Notes: a model not told the origin generated them from the sequence alone. Counted from the stretch's first letter, positions 30,937-44,352 are shown. The stretch is 64,000 nucleotides of DNA from Rugalucina vietnamica (GCA_964017185.1 OZ024874.1:35998721-36062720); one strand, 5' to 3'. Program-made: numbers and translations.

Positions 30937-33900
30937 GGAACGGTGTGTTAGGGTATGTCGCTGTAGGTCTCTGCTGTAGGTCTCTACTGGGAACGTTGTG
31001 GTAGGGAATGGGTCGATATATCTACTGGGGACGGTGTGGTAGATTAAGGTGCTGTAGATCTCTACTGGGGACGGTGTGGTAGGTTATGGCGCTGTAGATC
31101 TCTACTGGGGGCGGTGTGGTAGGGTATGTCGCTGAAGATCTCCACTGGGGACGTTGTGGTAGGGAATGGGTCGATATATCTCTACTGGGGACGGTGTGGT
31201 AGATAAAGGTGCTGTAGATCTCTATTGGGGACTGTGTGGTAGGAAATGGCGCTGTAGATCTTTACTGGGGACGGTGTGGTAGGGTATGTCGCTGTAGATC
31301 TCTACTGTGGACGTTGTGGTAGGAAATGGGGCGAAAGATCTATACTGGGGACGGAATGGTAGGGTATAGTGTTGTAGGTCCCTACTGGGGACGATGCTGA
31401 AGAGAATGACACTGTATACTGGGGACGAAGTGGTAGGGTATGGCGCTGTATATCTCTTCTGGAGACGATGTGGTAGACTACCGCACTGTAGATCTCTGCT
31501 AGGTACGGTCCAGTAGAGTATGGTTTTGTAGATTTCTACTGGGGACGGTGTGGTAGGGTATGTCGCTGTAGATCTCTACTGGGGACCAATTAATAGAGTA
31601 GTTCGCTTGAAATGTCTACTTTGGACAGTGTGATAGGGTATGTAGCTGTAGATCTCTACTGGTGACGTTGTGGTAGGTAATGGGACGATAGATCTCTACT
31701 GGGGACGTTGTGGTATGGAATGGGACGATAGATCTTTACTGGGGACGTTGTGGTGGGGAATGGGTAGATAAATCTCTACTGGGGACGGTGTGGTAGATAA
31801 AGGTGCTGTAGCGCTCTACTGGGGACGGTGTGGTAGGTTATGGCGCTGTATAACTTTACTGGGGACGGTGTTGTAGAGTATGTCGCTGTAGATCTCTACT
31901 GGGGACGTTGTGGTAGGAAATGGGGCGATAGATCTCTACTGGGGACGGAATGGTAGGGTATGGTGTTGTAGATCCCTACTGGGGACAATGCTGAAGAGAA
32001 TGACACTGTATATCTCAACTGGGGAAGGAGTGGAAGGGTATGACGCTGTGTATCTCTACTGGAGACGGTGTGGTAGACTACCGCACTGTAGATCTCTACT
32101 GGGTACGGTCCAATAGAGTATATTGTTGTATATCTCTACTGGGGACGGTGTGGTAGGGTATGTCGCTGTAGATCTCTACTGGGGACGTTGTGGTAGGGAA
32201 TGTGACGACAGATCTTTTCTGGGGACGGTGTGGTAGAATATGGTGCTGTAGATCTCTACTGGGGACGGTGTGGTAGGGTATGGCGCTGAATATCTTTACT
32301 AGGGAGCGTATGGTAGGGAATGGCGCTGCAGATCTTAACTGGGGACGGTGTGGTATGGTATGTCGCTGTAGATCTCTATTGGTGACGCTGTGGTAGGAAA
32401 TGGGCCAATAGATGTCTACTGGGGACGGAATGGTAGGGTATGGTGTTGTTGATCCCTACTGGGGACGATGCTGAAGAGAATGACACTGTATATCTCTACT
32501 GGGGACGAAGTGGTAGGGTATGGCGCTGTATATCTATTCTGAAGACGGTGTGGTAGACTACCGCACTGTAGATCTCTACTGGGTACGCTCAAGTAGATTA
32601 TGGTTTTGTAGATCTCTACTGGGGACGGTGTGGTAGGGCATGTCGCTGTAGATCTCTACTGGGGACCTATTAATAGAGTAGTTCGCTTTAAATGTCTACT
32701 TTGGACAGTGTGATAGGGCATGTAGCTGTAGATCTCTACTGGGGACGTTGTGGTAGGTAATGGGACGATAGATCTCTACTGGGGACGGTGTGGTAGGGTA
32801 TGTCGCTGTAGATCTCTACTGGGGACGTTGTGGTAGGGAATGGGTCGATATATCTCTACTGGGGACGGTGTGGTAGATTAATGTGCTGTAGATCTCTACT
32901 GGGGACGGTGTGGTAGGGAATGGCGCTGCAGATCTTAACTGGGGACGGTGTGGTAGGGAATTGGTCGATATATCTACTGGGGAAGGTGTGGTAGATTACG
33001 GTGCCGTAGATGTCTACCGATAGATCTCTACTGGGGACGGAATGGTAGGGTATGGTGATGTGATCCCTACTGTAGACGATGCTAAAGAGAATGACACGGT
33101 ATATCTCAATTTGGGAAGGAGTGGTAGGGTATGACGCTGTATATCTCTACTGGAGACGGTGTGGTAGACTACCGCACTGTAGATCTTTACTGGGTACGGT
33201 GCAGTAGAGTATAGTGTTGTCGATCTCTACTGGGGACGGTGTGGTAGGGTATGTCGCAGTTGATCTCTACTGGGGACGTATTGGTAGAGTAGTTCGCTTT
33301 AGATGTCTACTTGTGACTGTGTGATAGGGTATGTTGCTGTAGATCTCTACTGGGGATGTTGTGGTAGGGAACGGGGCGATAAATCTCTACTGGGGACTGT
33401 GTGGTAGGGTATGTCGCTGTAGATATCTACTGGGGACGTTGTGTTAGGGAATGTGACGATAGATCTTTACTGGGGACGGTGTGGTAGAATATGGTGCTGT
33501 TGATCTCTACGGGGCACGGTGTGGTAGGATATGGCGCTGTAGAACTTTACTAGGGACGGTATGGTAGGGTATGTCGCTGTAGAACTCTACAGGGGACGTT
33601 GTGGTAGGGGATGAGTCGATATATCTCTACTGGGGAAGGTGTGGTAGATTACGGTGCTGTAGATGTCTACTGGGGACGGTGTGGTAGGTTATGGCGATGT
33701 AGAACTTTACTGGGGACGGTGTGGTAGGGTATGTCGCTGAAGATCTCTACTGGGGACGTTGTGGTAGGGAATGGGTCGATATATCTCTACTGGGGACGGT
33801 GTGGTAGATTAATGTGCTGTAGATCTCTACTGGGGACGGTGTGGTAGGGGATGGCGCTGCAGATCTTAACTGGGGACGGTGTGGTAGGTTGTGTCGCTGT

Positions 33901-36275
33901 AGATCTCTACTGGGGACGTTGTCGTAGGAAATAGGGCGATAGATCTATACTGGGGACGGAATGGTAGGGTATGGTGTTGTTGATCCCTACTGGGGACGAT
34001 GCTGAAGAGAATGACACTGTATATCTTCACTGGGGACGAAGTGGTAGGGTATTGCGCTGTATATCTCTTCTGGAGACGACGTGGTAGATTACCGCACTGT
34101 AGATCTCTACTGGGTACGGTCGACTCAAGTAAAGTATGGTTTTGTAGATCTCTACTGGGGACGGTATGGTAGGGTATGTCGCTGTAGATCTCTACTGGGG
34201 ACCTACTAATAGAGTAGTTCGCTTTAAATGTCTACTTGGGACTGTGTGATAGGGTATGTAGCTGCAGATCTCTACTGGGGACTTTGTGGTAGAAAATGGG
34301 ACGAAAGATCTCTACTGGGGACGTTGTGGCAGGAAATGGGTCGATAAATCTGTACTGGGGACGGTGTGGTAGATTATAGCGCTGTAGATCTTTACTGGGG
34401 AGGGTTTGGTAGGGTATGTCGCTGTAGATCTTTACTGGGGACATTGTGGTAGGAAAAGGGGCGATATATCTCTACTGGGGACGAAATGGTAGGGTATGGT
34501 GATGTAGATCCCTACTGGGGACAATGCTGAAGAGAATGACACTGTATATCGCAACTTGGGAAGGAGTGGTAGGGTATGACGCTGCATATATTTCTACTGG
34601 AGACGGTGTGGTAGACTACCGCACTGTTGATCTCTACTGGGTACGGTCCAGTAGAGTATAGTGTTGTCGATCTCTACTGGGGACGGTGTTGTAGGGTATG
34701 TCGCAGTAGATTTCTACTGAGGACGTATTGGTGGAGTAGTTCGCTTAAGATGTCTACTTGTGACTGTGTGATAGGGTATGTAGCTGTAGATCTCTACTGG
34801 GGATGTTGTGGTAGGGAACGGGGCGATAGATCTCTACTGGGGACGGTGTGGTAGGGTATGTCACTGTAGATCTCTACTGGGGACGTTGTGTTAGGGAATG
34901 TGACGAAAGATCTCTACTGGGGACGTTGTGGTAGAATATGGTGCTGTATATCTCTACTGGGGACGGTGCGGTAGGGTATGGAGCTGTAGATCTTTACTAG
35001 GGCCTGTATGGTAGGGTATGTCGCTGTAGATATCTACTGGGGACGTTGTGGTAGGGAATGGGGCGAAAGATCTCTACTGGGGACGGAATGGTAGGGTATG
35101 ATCCCTACTGGGGACGATGCTGAAGAGAATGACACTGTATATCTCTTCTGGGGACGGAGTGGTAGGGTATGGCGCTGTATAATTCTACTTGAGACGATGT
35201 AGACTACCGCACTGTAGATCATTAGAGTAGTTCGCTTTAGATGTCTACTGGGGACGGTGTGGTAGGGAATAGTTCGATAGATCTCTACTGGGGACGGTGT
35301 GGTAGATTATGGTGCTGTAGATCTCAACTGGGGACGGCGTGGTAGGCTATGTCGCTGAAGATCTCTACTGGGGAGGTTTTAGTAGGGAATGGGGCGATAG
35401 ATATCTACTCAGGACGGAATGATAGGGTATGCTGTTGAAGATCCCTACTGGGGACGATGCTGAAGAGAAAGACACTGTATATCTCTAATGGGGACGGAAT
35501 GTTAGAGAATGACACTGTATATCTCAACTGGAGACGGTGTGGTGGACTACCGCACTGTATATCTCTACTGGGGGCGGTCCAGTAGAGTATGGTACTGTAG
35601 ATCTCTTCTGGGGACGGTGTGGTAGACTACCGCACTGTAAATCTCTATTGGGGACGGTCTGGTAGAAAATGGTGCTATTGGGGACGGGGTTGTAGGGTAT
35701 GGCACTGTATATCTCTACTGGAGACGGCGTGGTAGAATACCGCACTGTAGATCTCTACTGGGGACGGTCCAGTAGAATTAAGGTGCAGTAGATCTCTACT
35801 GGGAACGATGTGGTATGGTATGTCGCTGTAGATCTCTTCTGGGGACGGTCCAGTAGAATTAAGGTGCTGTAGATCTCTACTGGGAACGATGTGGTATGGT
35901 ATGTCGCTGTAGATTTCTTCTGGGGACCTATTGGTAGAGTATGTCGCTTTAGATATCTACTGGGGACGGTGTGGTAGAGTATATTGTTGTAGATCCCTAC
36001 TGGGGACAATACTGAAGGGAATGGCGGTATATTTCTGTACCGGGGACGTTGTGGTAGATAATGGCGCTGAATATGTCTACTGGGACATTCTGGTAGGGTA
36101 TGACGTTGTAGGTTCTTCCTGGGGACGCTGTATATCTCTACTGGGGACGTTGTGGTATACTATTGCGCTGAAGAACCTCCTGGAAACAATGTGATAGAGT
36201 ATGGCGCTGTAGAACCCTACTGGGAATATTGCGGTAGATTGTGGCACTGTAGATCTCTACTTGGGACGTTGTAAC
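30937..36275 (+). repeat. 40 bp minisatellite, ~130 copies
   Basis: Consensus unit GATCTCTACTGGGGACGGTG followed by TGGTAGGGTATGTCGCTGTA. Units differ by substitutions and small indels. Variant types (ACGTTGTGGT, AATGGGTCGATA, GCTGAAGAGAATGACACTGT, TAGACTACCGCACTGT) recur in a similar order. The GCTGAAGAGAATGACACTG type appears near 31396, 31990, 32470, 33081, 34001, 34526, 35120 and 35459. This implies higher-order units of about 12-15 monomers. Frames across it are artefacts, since 40 is not a multiple of three. Confidence 0.95.
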
Positions 36276-38159
36276 GACATCATCCTTAAACCACTGATAG
36301 TTCCCCATTGAAGGATATAAATATAAAACTTAGATCCTTTAAGAGCAGTGAGCATATTAATGAGATTATGTTTAGGCTATTTTAAGCTCTTCAGAGAGCC
36401 TTTATGACATACTAACAAACAAACAAAACACTTAATAGGCACCCAAGTCGTTTATCATTAAATTTTGCATGTTGGAAAAACATTTTATCTAAATTGTTCG
36501 TTCAGGGTAACGCGGTCCCCTATCGATGATCGGACTCAGAACGAAAATGTCTTGGGTGAGAACCCAAATGGGAAGCAGGTATGAGGCCTTTCACAAAACA
36601 CTTTGAATCTTTAACACTGTTAACAACTTGAGCTCTTGCCCGACATGTCAGTGACTGAAACATCGTTGTCTGGGACGTTAATACACAAGCACACTGTCAC
36701 GACTGTATAAAAATGCATATCTGCTAGACTATCGCTGTGTCGATAAAAAATAAAATATATATATCTGCAGAATAAATATTATTTATTCTTATTGACTTGA
36801 ACAATTTTCAACTTGAACATGATTAAATGAAAACAAAAATAAAAAATCTATATACATGTAAAAATTGAACCACAAAAGGCACTCATTATGTAAGTTACAC
36901 TGTCAATATATGTTAACGATATATTTATAATTAGCTTAAAATAGCTTTTATAACGATTCTATTTATAATTAGCTTAAAATGACTTCTTCCGTACTCCGCA
37001 GTGATATAAACCGTACTCAGCAACGAAGTACTGGGCAGTGATATTGCAAGTAGACAATTCGTTCTCGATGAACTATCAATCATCGCATTTGAGGACATTT
37101 AAAAAAATGAAACACAAAAATAAACAAATGTTTCTACTGTTGGCCTAACAGTATCTGTAAACAAGTCCTTCGGCAACATACATGTACTTTTGGTTATTCG
37201 TAACTGTAAGCACAGTCCTCTTAAACCTGTGTTGTCTTTATGTTCTAGACGATTGTAACATTTCAGACTAGCTATGATTTTCAAATGCTGTCACATTCTG
37301 CTGGTACCGCTGAAGAGCATAATACATACCATGACATTCATGGCAGTTATCTGATTTTACCAGTACATCTCTGATAGCCTACATTGATAATGATAATTAA
37401 GTTACTTTATCAGAATATTAATTGACACGAAGACAGATCACATTACTCAGAATGGCATTTACCCAAAGCATATAAGGCATTACTCGATATCACTACTTCA
37501 AAATATCCTACTGTAAGAATTGAAATTGAAATTCACTTTTGCTTCACATCGAAGTCATTGAGTCATTCCAGACGAGTAAATGGTGACAAAAGAAGAGTCC
37601 TGACCGATTGCTTAATCATCAATTTATGAAAATTTGTGTGCAACCGTCCCATGAAAATTGCATGCGCGCTAAAAGCTGATAATATACTTAGAAAAATAGA
37701 AAAAGAAATAAGGATATCTGGTTTTTGTTGGATCTCTTTATTTTAATGAAATTTGATGCAGACTAGCTATGATACGATAGTTCTATATTTCTGCTGTTGA
37801 TCTGCATGTTTAATTTTAGTCACACTTCAATAACTCATGTACAATACAGTCCCAAATGGCATAACCCTCCATACCAAAAGTTCGCAAACATATGAAAATT
37901 ATAAACCCCATTCTCAGCGATTGTTTACCAAGAATGTTTGAGCGCAAAATCATGATTGACTCTCGTACTAAAGTTTGACATCAATTTTACTCGCCCTTGT
38001 CAATGTTTTACTGCCATTTTCTGCCATGAGCGTGCCTCCTGGGTGCATATTGAAAGGCATTGTATCGCATTTGTTTCGAATTATTGGTGGTATAGTGGCA
38101 TAAATGCTTTTCCATGGCCGCTTTTAAAAGGTAATCATTAGACTGAAAAGGGTTGCAAT
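36276..38159. other. Non-coding interval with repeat fragments
   Basis: Contains 36325-36400 (GATCCTTTAAGAGCAGTGAG, also at 60866 and 61241), the inverted partner of 28590-28760 at 36930-37060, and the partner of 27716 at 37105-37200. Otherwise AT-rich with no recognised gene. Confidence 0.45.
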
Positions 38160-40640
38160 AAGCAGAATCCAGTTGAAATAAAAGTTCCCTTTTAAAAGGA
38201 ATGGTTTGTCCAGTATTGAAAATAGAAAACCAAAAAGCGAAATTGCGAAAAGGCCTGTACATATATTCATATGGTATTTCGTCCAAGAGAGCTTGTCATT
38301 TTTTTTTCATTCAACAATTTCAGCATCTATTTGGTATCTTGAACTTTGTTCGCTGCATGACCTAAATGACCAGTTATCCTACAGCAGCATGACGCAACCT
38401 GTGTGAAACATTGCAAAAATTTCTAGAAGAATGAATCACGAATTTCGAAATGGGTTAGACTGTTCAGTGATATAATTTAAGCGAATCCCTTGATCGATTT
38501 GTCAAATCATGTGCTCCTCCAGTGAATGTTTCAATTGTCGCATTTATGGTGGTAGGCAGTTAGCAGCATTTTCTTTAATCCAGAATGTCAAGGATTTAGC
38601 CGTATCTGATCATAGCCTACTTGTACCTTTTCATTGGCTCTATTGCCAAATTTTAAAACATGCTTTGTAATATATTTTAAAACGCGCCACGAGACGCGTG
38701 TCCGCATTTTTTTCCAATCAGGTCCGACACAAACTAGCCTGTAGTTACAGAAGAAGGCAAAAAGCTTATTATGGATTATTGTTCTAGCCGTGACTAGCGA
38801 AAAAAACTGCGCCGATCAGCTGTGCTGTGTAAAATGCTTGTTTTGTCACGATGCTGCTGAAAACCTTTTCATAGATTTCTGATGCAATGTTTTCGTAGAA
38901 AGAGTTCTAGAATGGTCTGGACAAGGCTATTTCCATCCTCGGTGACCCAGGCGCGACCGATTACATTATAGTTCGACCAGCATTGTGAATGTAGGGTTCG
39001 AAAGTCAGTGCATCTGGGTGAACGAGGATTGCTATTTATAGCCATCATGAGTCGCGTCGTGTAAGCCGCACCGTGAGTAACCCTGCATTTAACATAATGC
39101 AAAAACAAAGTTTGTGTGTTAACTTCACCGTTGACCATCGCATGCAATGTTTTCGTAGAAAGAGTTCTAGAATGGTCTGGACAAGGCTATTTCCATCCTC
39201 GGTGACCCAGGCGCGACCGATTACATTATAGTTCGACCAGCATTGTGAATGTAGGGTACGAAAGTCAGTGCATCTGGGTGAACGAGGATGGCTATTTATA
39301 GCCATCATGAGTCGCGTCGTGTAAGCCGCACCGTGAGTAACCCTGCATTTAACATAATGCAAAAACAAAGTTTGTGTGTTAACTTCACCGTTGACCATCG
39401 CATTTGTTTTTCGCTTCACAGAAAGTATATCAATCTCCTTTTTAATTCCGGAATAGATCTGTTTCACCGCACAGTCTAACGCTGTTCAAAACTTGTGACA
39501 TGACACTGCGTCAAAATACTGCTCCGTAATTAATCCCCGTATCTTGTTCTTTTCCAAGTGCGTTATCATTTTAAACTGACGCAAACTATACACAGGGTGG
39601 TGTTTGTATAAGGTCATATTCATTTCGTTTTGGTGCTGCTTAATATGCATTTACCATAATTTACAGATTTCATTCTTATAATTTAAAAAAAAATAGCTAA
39701 TGCATTTCTAGGGTTACATAAACTAATGCATTGAAGCCGCATTATGAGAAAACTCGTTGTTTACAGATGCGAAAACAAATGCACAGATCAGCTGTGTAAT
39801 AACAAGCGTGTTCGTTTCCATTTCATGAACAGTGCAATTGCACTTTTTCTTAAATCCCAAAAGTCTAGCTTTAAACATTTTGTAGTCGTAGAGGCTGGTT
39901 TGTGTCGTACAGTTCGGAAACCTCAAAAACTTTTTTTTTCTCGTGAGAAGGCTGCTTGAGAGAATCATGGCCCTATGTCGCCGTCCAGTGTATAAATGTG
40001 TACCAGCAACGATATTAAGTCGTTGCATCAGACAGCTTTAATTCGTTGCGTCATGCCAACTTTCATAACGGAGATCGGAAACCCTTTATATCCAATTACA
40101 AAACAGATTTTGAAGATTTCAGTAAAAAGAAAAAGAATTTGAGCCACTGAGGCACAGCAAAAGAAAAAACAACTTTGGCTACATTGGGGCAACAAAACAC
40201 AGATCAGCTTACATTTAAAAGGTTGATCGGAGTAACCTTGATATTGGCAAGGTATAGTTTACTATTAAAAATGTTACTTCTGTCAATATTTTGTTTTGAT
40301 CTTTTTGTTATTCTTACATCATGTCTTTATTGTTTGTCTACTTTCATAACGAAAACGAATTGAGGTTAAGCAGAAGTCAAGGTAAGGTCAAAAGAGGATT
40401 AATATATTAATATATAGATATTGATGAAAACTCGCATGCGCAAACTATCACCGGATTTCCGTAAAAAACCGAATGAGAGTTTGTGTTTCGCAAAACACAA
40501 ACAAAAAGGTGCATGTGACTTTTGGAATCAATGGTTCCTACATTTGACGCGTTACTGTACCGAAACCAGTGATCCGTGTTCTCGTGTTTGCATTCTGACC
40601 GATTGCACAATTACTGCTCTATCAGATTTTTAAATTATTT
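38160..40640 (+). mobile_element. Unclassified large repeat R38, + orientation
   Basis: Left end AAGTTCCCTTTTAAAAGGAA; right part includes CCTCAAAAACTTTTTTTTTC, GAGAGAATCATGGCCCTATG and GCACAGATCAGCTGTG. Large segments correspond to 46790-47760 in reverse complement (e.g. 38466-38520 against 47505-47560; 39810-40010 against 46905-47075) and to 48400-50220 in the same orientation. No coding frame with recognised motifs and no clear terminal repeats. Could be a non-autonomous DNA transposon or a large retroposon. Confidence 0.6.
38882..39401 (+). repeat. 260 bp tandem duplication within R38
   Basis: Units 38882-39141 and 39142-39401 start ATGCAATGTTTTCGTAGAAA. Only two substitutions were noticed (GGTTCG/GGTACG, GATTGC/GATGGC). 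The corresponding R38 copies at 46.8 and 48.4 kb do not show it. Confidence 0.9.
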
Positions 40641-41072
40641 TGGTCTAGAGAATTACCTCCATTGCAATAAATGAGAAATAATGTCAATATCCCTCAATTG
40701 TTTTTCTAAGTATCTCAGTATTATCTATGGGTGCTTTTTGTATGTGAGCTAGAGAAGTAGGCTTGTCATTTGCTTGATTACTTTTCCTGTGGACGATTAA
40801 AGAGAATGTTGTTAATATGTGGTGAAAGCTTAATCTTTTCTAGTCTTTTGATTAGTATCAAAATTATTGCTCTCTGACACACGGTCATATAGTAAAATTA
40901 TTGCTCTCTGACACACGGTCATATAGTCAACATGGTACGGTTGTTTGCTTCGAAGCGTCCTCGTTAGCATCTTGGTTTCGAGTCTTCGTCGTATTTCTCC
41001 AATTCATAAGCTGTAGCAAACGGAGACCAGCACAACCGATGACGTTTTTAGAGAAAAACCTGGCTATGACGT
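40641..41072. other. Non-coding interval with a 34 bp tandem duplication
   Basis: ATTATTGCTCTCTGACACAC begins at 40863 and 40897 (period 34). Nothing else recognised. Confidence 0.6.
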
Positions 41073-41075
41073 TTA

Positions 41076-42310
41076 TGTTACGTCTACACCGGGCCACGTT
41101 CTCACTACGTCCTTACTACGTCCTAAAAAAATTAAGGACGTAGTGAGGACGTGGTACGGTCTTGTAGGACGTGGTAGGAACGTAGTAAGGACGTAGCGAG
41201 GTCTTGATGGACGCGGAGGTCTTGGTCAAATTTTGAACATGCTCAAAAGAAACGTGGCGAGGACGGGGTGGAATTAGAACGCAGTAAGGACGTGGTAAGG
41301 ACGTAGTAGGAACTTGTAGGACGTAGAAAGAACGTGGCGCAAACGTAGTGCGGTCTTCGTGGACGCGATGCAAATTTGTTGCAGACCATGAAGACCTCGC
41401 TACGCTTCTACTACGTCCTCGCTACGTCCTCGCTACGTCCATCAAGTTCTCGACAGGACCATACCACGCTTCTTGTACGTCCTTACCGCGTCCTAGAAGA
41501 CTGCACTGCGTTCTTATCACGTCCTAGCGGTTCCTAACACGTCCTTAGTAGGTTCTTATCACGTTCACACCAGGTTCGAACTACGTCCTCCACGTTTTAT
41601 TAATTTGGTTTTAATTGTCCCGTACCCTCAAGCAATTGCTTTCGCTTTTATTTAAATCATATCGAAATCGAAACATGAAATGAGAAGTACTCTCGCAACT
41701 TGCTCTCCTTCAAGGACATCATGCCTTACCTGGTGCACAGGCTGCACTTGTGCTATTTTACAGAAGGAGGAATAGAAGGACAAGATCTTGTTGGGTGCGA
41801 CCTTGACTATCAACTAAAAGAAGGCTTCAGTATGGGCATTACGACCGACTGCTAGCGGAGTTGAGGATAGAGGACCAGCAGTCGTTCTTCAATTTCATGC
41901 GAATGCCACCAGAAATGTTGTCCGCCCGTCATTTTCTTATTGCAATTTCAAGATGTTTCGCAACTTATCTGACACTTAATACACGAATGATTAATATATT
42001 TACATTTAGAACGTGCTGGAAACGTAGTTCGCGCGTGGTATGAACTGCTTGGTCTTTGTGAGGACGTAGCAAGGACGTAGTGGAAACGGGATGAACTTGG
42101 TGAGCGCGTATTGAGGACGTAGTGGAAACGTGAAGGACGTAGTAAGGACGTGGTGCGGACGTAATAAGGACGTGGCGGGGACGTAGTATGGACGTAGTGG
42201 GAACTTAGAAATCCGAAATTGTGTCAATTTGACCCCGTCCTCGCCACGTTCTTGAATTTTTAGAACGTGGTAAGGACGCAGTGAGAACGTGGTCCAGTGT
42301 AGACGTAACA
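41076..42310. mobile_element. PIF/Harbinger-like element, decayed
   Basis: Ends TGTTACGTCTACACCGGGCC and its near-complement GGTCCAGTGTAGACGTAACA, flanked by TTA at 41073-41075 and 42311-42313, the three-base target duplication of PIF/Harbinger. The long subterminal arms consist of degenerate ~9-12 bp GGACGTAGTRA and GAACGTGG repeats in opposite orientations (41100-41590 and 42010-42290). The middle contains a transposase relic. Confidence 0.8.
41747..41935 (+). pseudogene. PIF/Harbinger transposase N-terminal fragment
   Basis: In-frame reading gives RRRNRRTRSCWVRP, a stop (TGA at 41804-41806, probably from TGG), LSTKRRLQYGHYDRLLAELR and IEDQQSFFNFMRMPPEML. The W-V-R-P-W, hyphenated to Y-x-x-L-x-x-E-L and F-x-x-F-x-R-M motifs are the conserved N-terminus of HARBI1/ALP1-type transposases. 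The frame degenerates after about residue 60, and the DDE catalytic domain is absent. Confidence 0.75.
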
Positions 42311-42313
42311 TTA

Positions 42314-43090
42314 GGAAAATACCTGGCCATTGATTTGTTTCCGAAAGTCACGTGATACTATCGGAATAAGCTAAAATACTTTCTGTACTTACTGACAGTA
42401 TGTTTTTGTTTGTACAGTACAACGTTACATTTTTCTTCTCAAATTATTACATGTATTTGAAGCATCGAGTGATTGACACCTACGTCCGATATTGTAGGAT
42501 TTTGTCGGCAACAAAGAGGTTTCATGTTTTTTTTTTTCCATCAACTAAAACTATTTTAAGTTTTAACCAATATTGCCGAACTTCGTTTACCGTAATATTG
42601 CCGGACTTTCAATGCTACCTATTTTTAGATGGGAAAAGCTCTATGATAGACATCGTGCAAAGCCAAATGAAAGGTTCGGGGTCATTTCTATTATCTACAT
42701 CATCAGGGTGGAGCGCTCGACAGCAGCAGATTTCCACACGCAAAACCATTTAGCCCACCCAAACCATCCAGGACGGATACATCCTACAATTACAATGGAA
42801 GTAGCTTGAACATTGGCAGATGTATATAGCCTGAGCCCCAAATCTACTCTGTACCTTTAAAATCATGAAAATTACCTATAAATTTGAAAAGTTTACTGGT
42901 TACTCATGACTAAATGACAACCATTTACTAGAGGTTGTGGGTGGGGAATTTCTTGCACAAGCAAAATAACATTGGGCACGCAATCATCTGACATTTCGCA
43001 GTCAGAGTGAATTGATGCTCGTCCCACGTTTTCAAAGTACCCTCTCTCCCCGTTCTTGTATCACACTCTCGCCGTAGACTTTAGCATCTA
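42314..43090. other. Non-coding interval
   Basis: Contains frames of 117 and 78 codons (42400-42809) without recognisable motifs. No shared repeat seen. Confidence 0.35.
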
Positions 43091-43094
43091 TTCA

Positions 43095-43420
43095 CTGGAC
43101 AGACTCGGTGCTCAGTGATCTCAGTCAGTGATCATGAGTTTGTTTCTAGAACACTGAAAAGAAACCTAAGAGAAATGTGTATTCATGTATGCCATCGCTA
43201 CACGCAAAAGAGAATCTTCAGTTGAAAGCTGGTGTGTTTATATTAGAAAGATTTAGAGAGAAAAATCAGCTATTAAACTTGGTTACTCTGACGGACCAAG
43301 AAAATTTGAGTTTGATCACTTCATGTATTCAGCAATAAGACATCAAATCATAGTTGGTCAGTGTCCTCGGTCGGGACAGACAAAAATCATGCAAACAAAA
43401 GTGGCGCAAAATAATATTAA
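43095..43420 (+). pseudogene. LINE-A family fragment (endonuclease end and linker)
   Basis: AGTGATCATGAGTTTGTTTC corresponds to the SDHDIVS region, and further on GACCAAGAAAATTTGAGTTT reads DQENLSLITSCIQ, matching VQENFSLITSFIQ of LINE-A (about 9370-9410). A degraded solo fragment with several frameshifts. Confidence 0.65.
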
Positions 43421-44284
43421 AACTTACACACCCTGTATACCGTTGATGCAACCAAATTTGTTACGGTACAGATTGATGCAATGTTTCACGAAGGTAGGGG
43501 GAAATTGAGAACGGTAAGTTGACCATTAATTCAATTTTACAGGCATTAATGTTAGGATGTCTGGGCCGTGCCTTTGTGGGAAAACAAAGTAAGGATACCT
43601 TCATTTTTTGCCATAAGTAGTTTGTTAAAAAACCTTACCTTGAGACAGAAATTATAAATTTTATTAGTCGAAACCGCGGTATGGCCCATCACCTTTCTCA
43701 TTAATGTGTTCACTGCTCTTAAAGGAGTTTTAATTTTTATCATCCATTGAAGAAATACCATCAGATACACGAAAATTGATTATGTTTGCTAATTGCTCAA
43801 ATCCTTCATCACCGTTTGTCATTATCAAAGTTTCAATATAAACCGGAATCATTCCTTGTTTTATACCACCAAACAACAATCATGTATTCGAGCCTAGGTT
43901 GGATCGTTTGGGAAGCAACGTACGTCAGCTAGTTCATTGCCTTGCAACGTACGTCCAATGTGTTCTTTTAAAAAATGATGCTATCTACGGCGGATCTTTG
44001 GGCCAAAAATGATATTTCTTACGGCGGACACTTTTGCAAAATGAAAAGCATGTGACCGTTAAAGCTACAGTGAGCGGGGCTAAGTGATTTTTGCATATTT
44101 TTTCTGGCAGTCTTTCTTGTTTTCGTCTTCCACAGCTTCCAAACCTTTTTGTTTCGTTTTGCAATGACTTCAAACGTCCCAATTTAACATTTTCAGTCAT
44201 GTCGGACAGCGCCAACACTTCCTAGTTGTTTATCGGCACTGTGGGGACTTAAGTGTTTTTCCGTCAAGCAAACTACACGGTGTA

Positions 44285-44352
44285 GGTAGGTATCAAATCC
44301 AGAACCTCTCGTGGTGCCCTATTCTACCATTACGCCATCGCGCTCCCCACTT
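44285..44352 (-). other. tRNA-like sequence (SINE head)
   Basis: Minus strand: GGGGAGCGCGATGGCGTAAT then GGTAGAATAGGGCACCACG and GGTTCTGGATTTGATACC, resembling D-arm, anticodon arm and T-arm. Not a full cloverleaf. It lies in the centre of the 43428-45946 foldback element. Confidence 0.45.

Noticed and set aside
30937-36275. CRISPR-like array
   Set aside because: Units are contiguous 40 bp monomers with no unique spacers, in eukaryotic sequence; it is a minisatellite.
41056-42335. Longer imperfect direct repeat (AAAACCTGGCTAT / AATACCTGGCCAT) flanking the Harbinger-like element
   Set aside because: Could be read as a long target duplication, but TTA fits the superfamily better; the similarity is short and may be chance.
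42400-42809. 117- and 78-codon frames
   Set aside because: Composition and lack of motifs suggest chance; no splice or repeat context.
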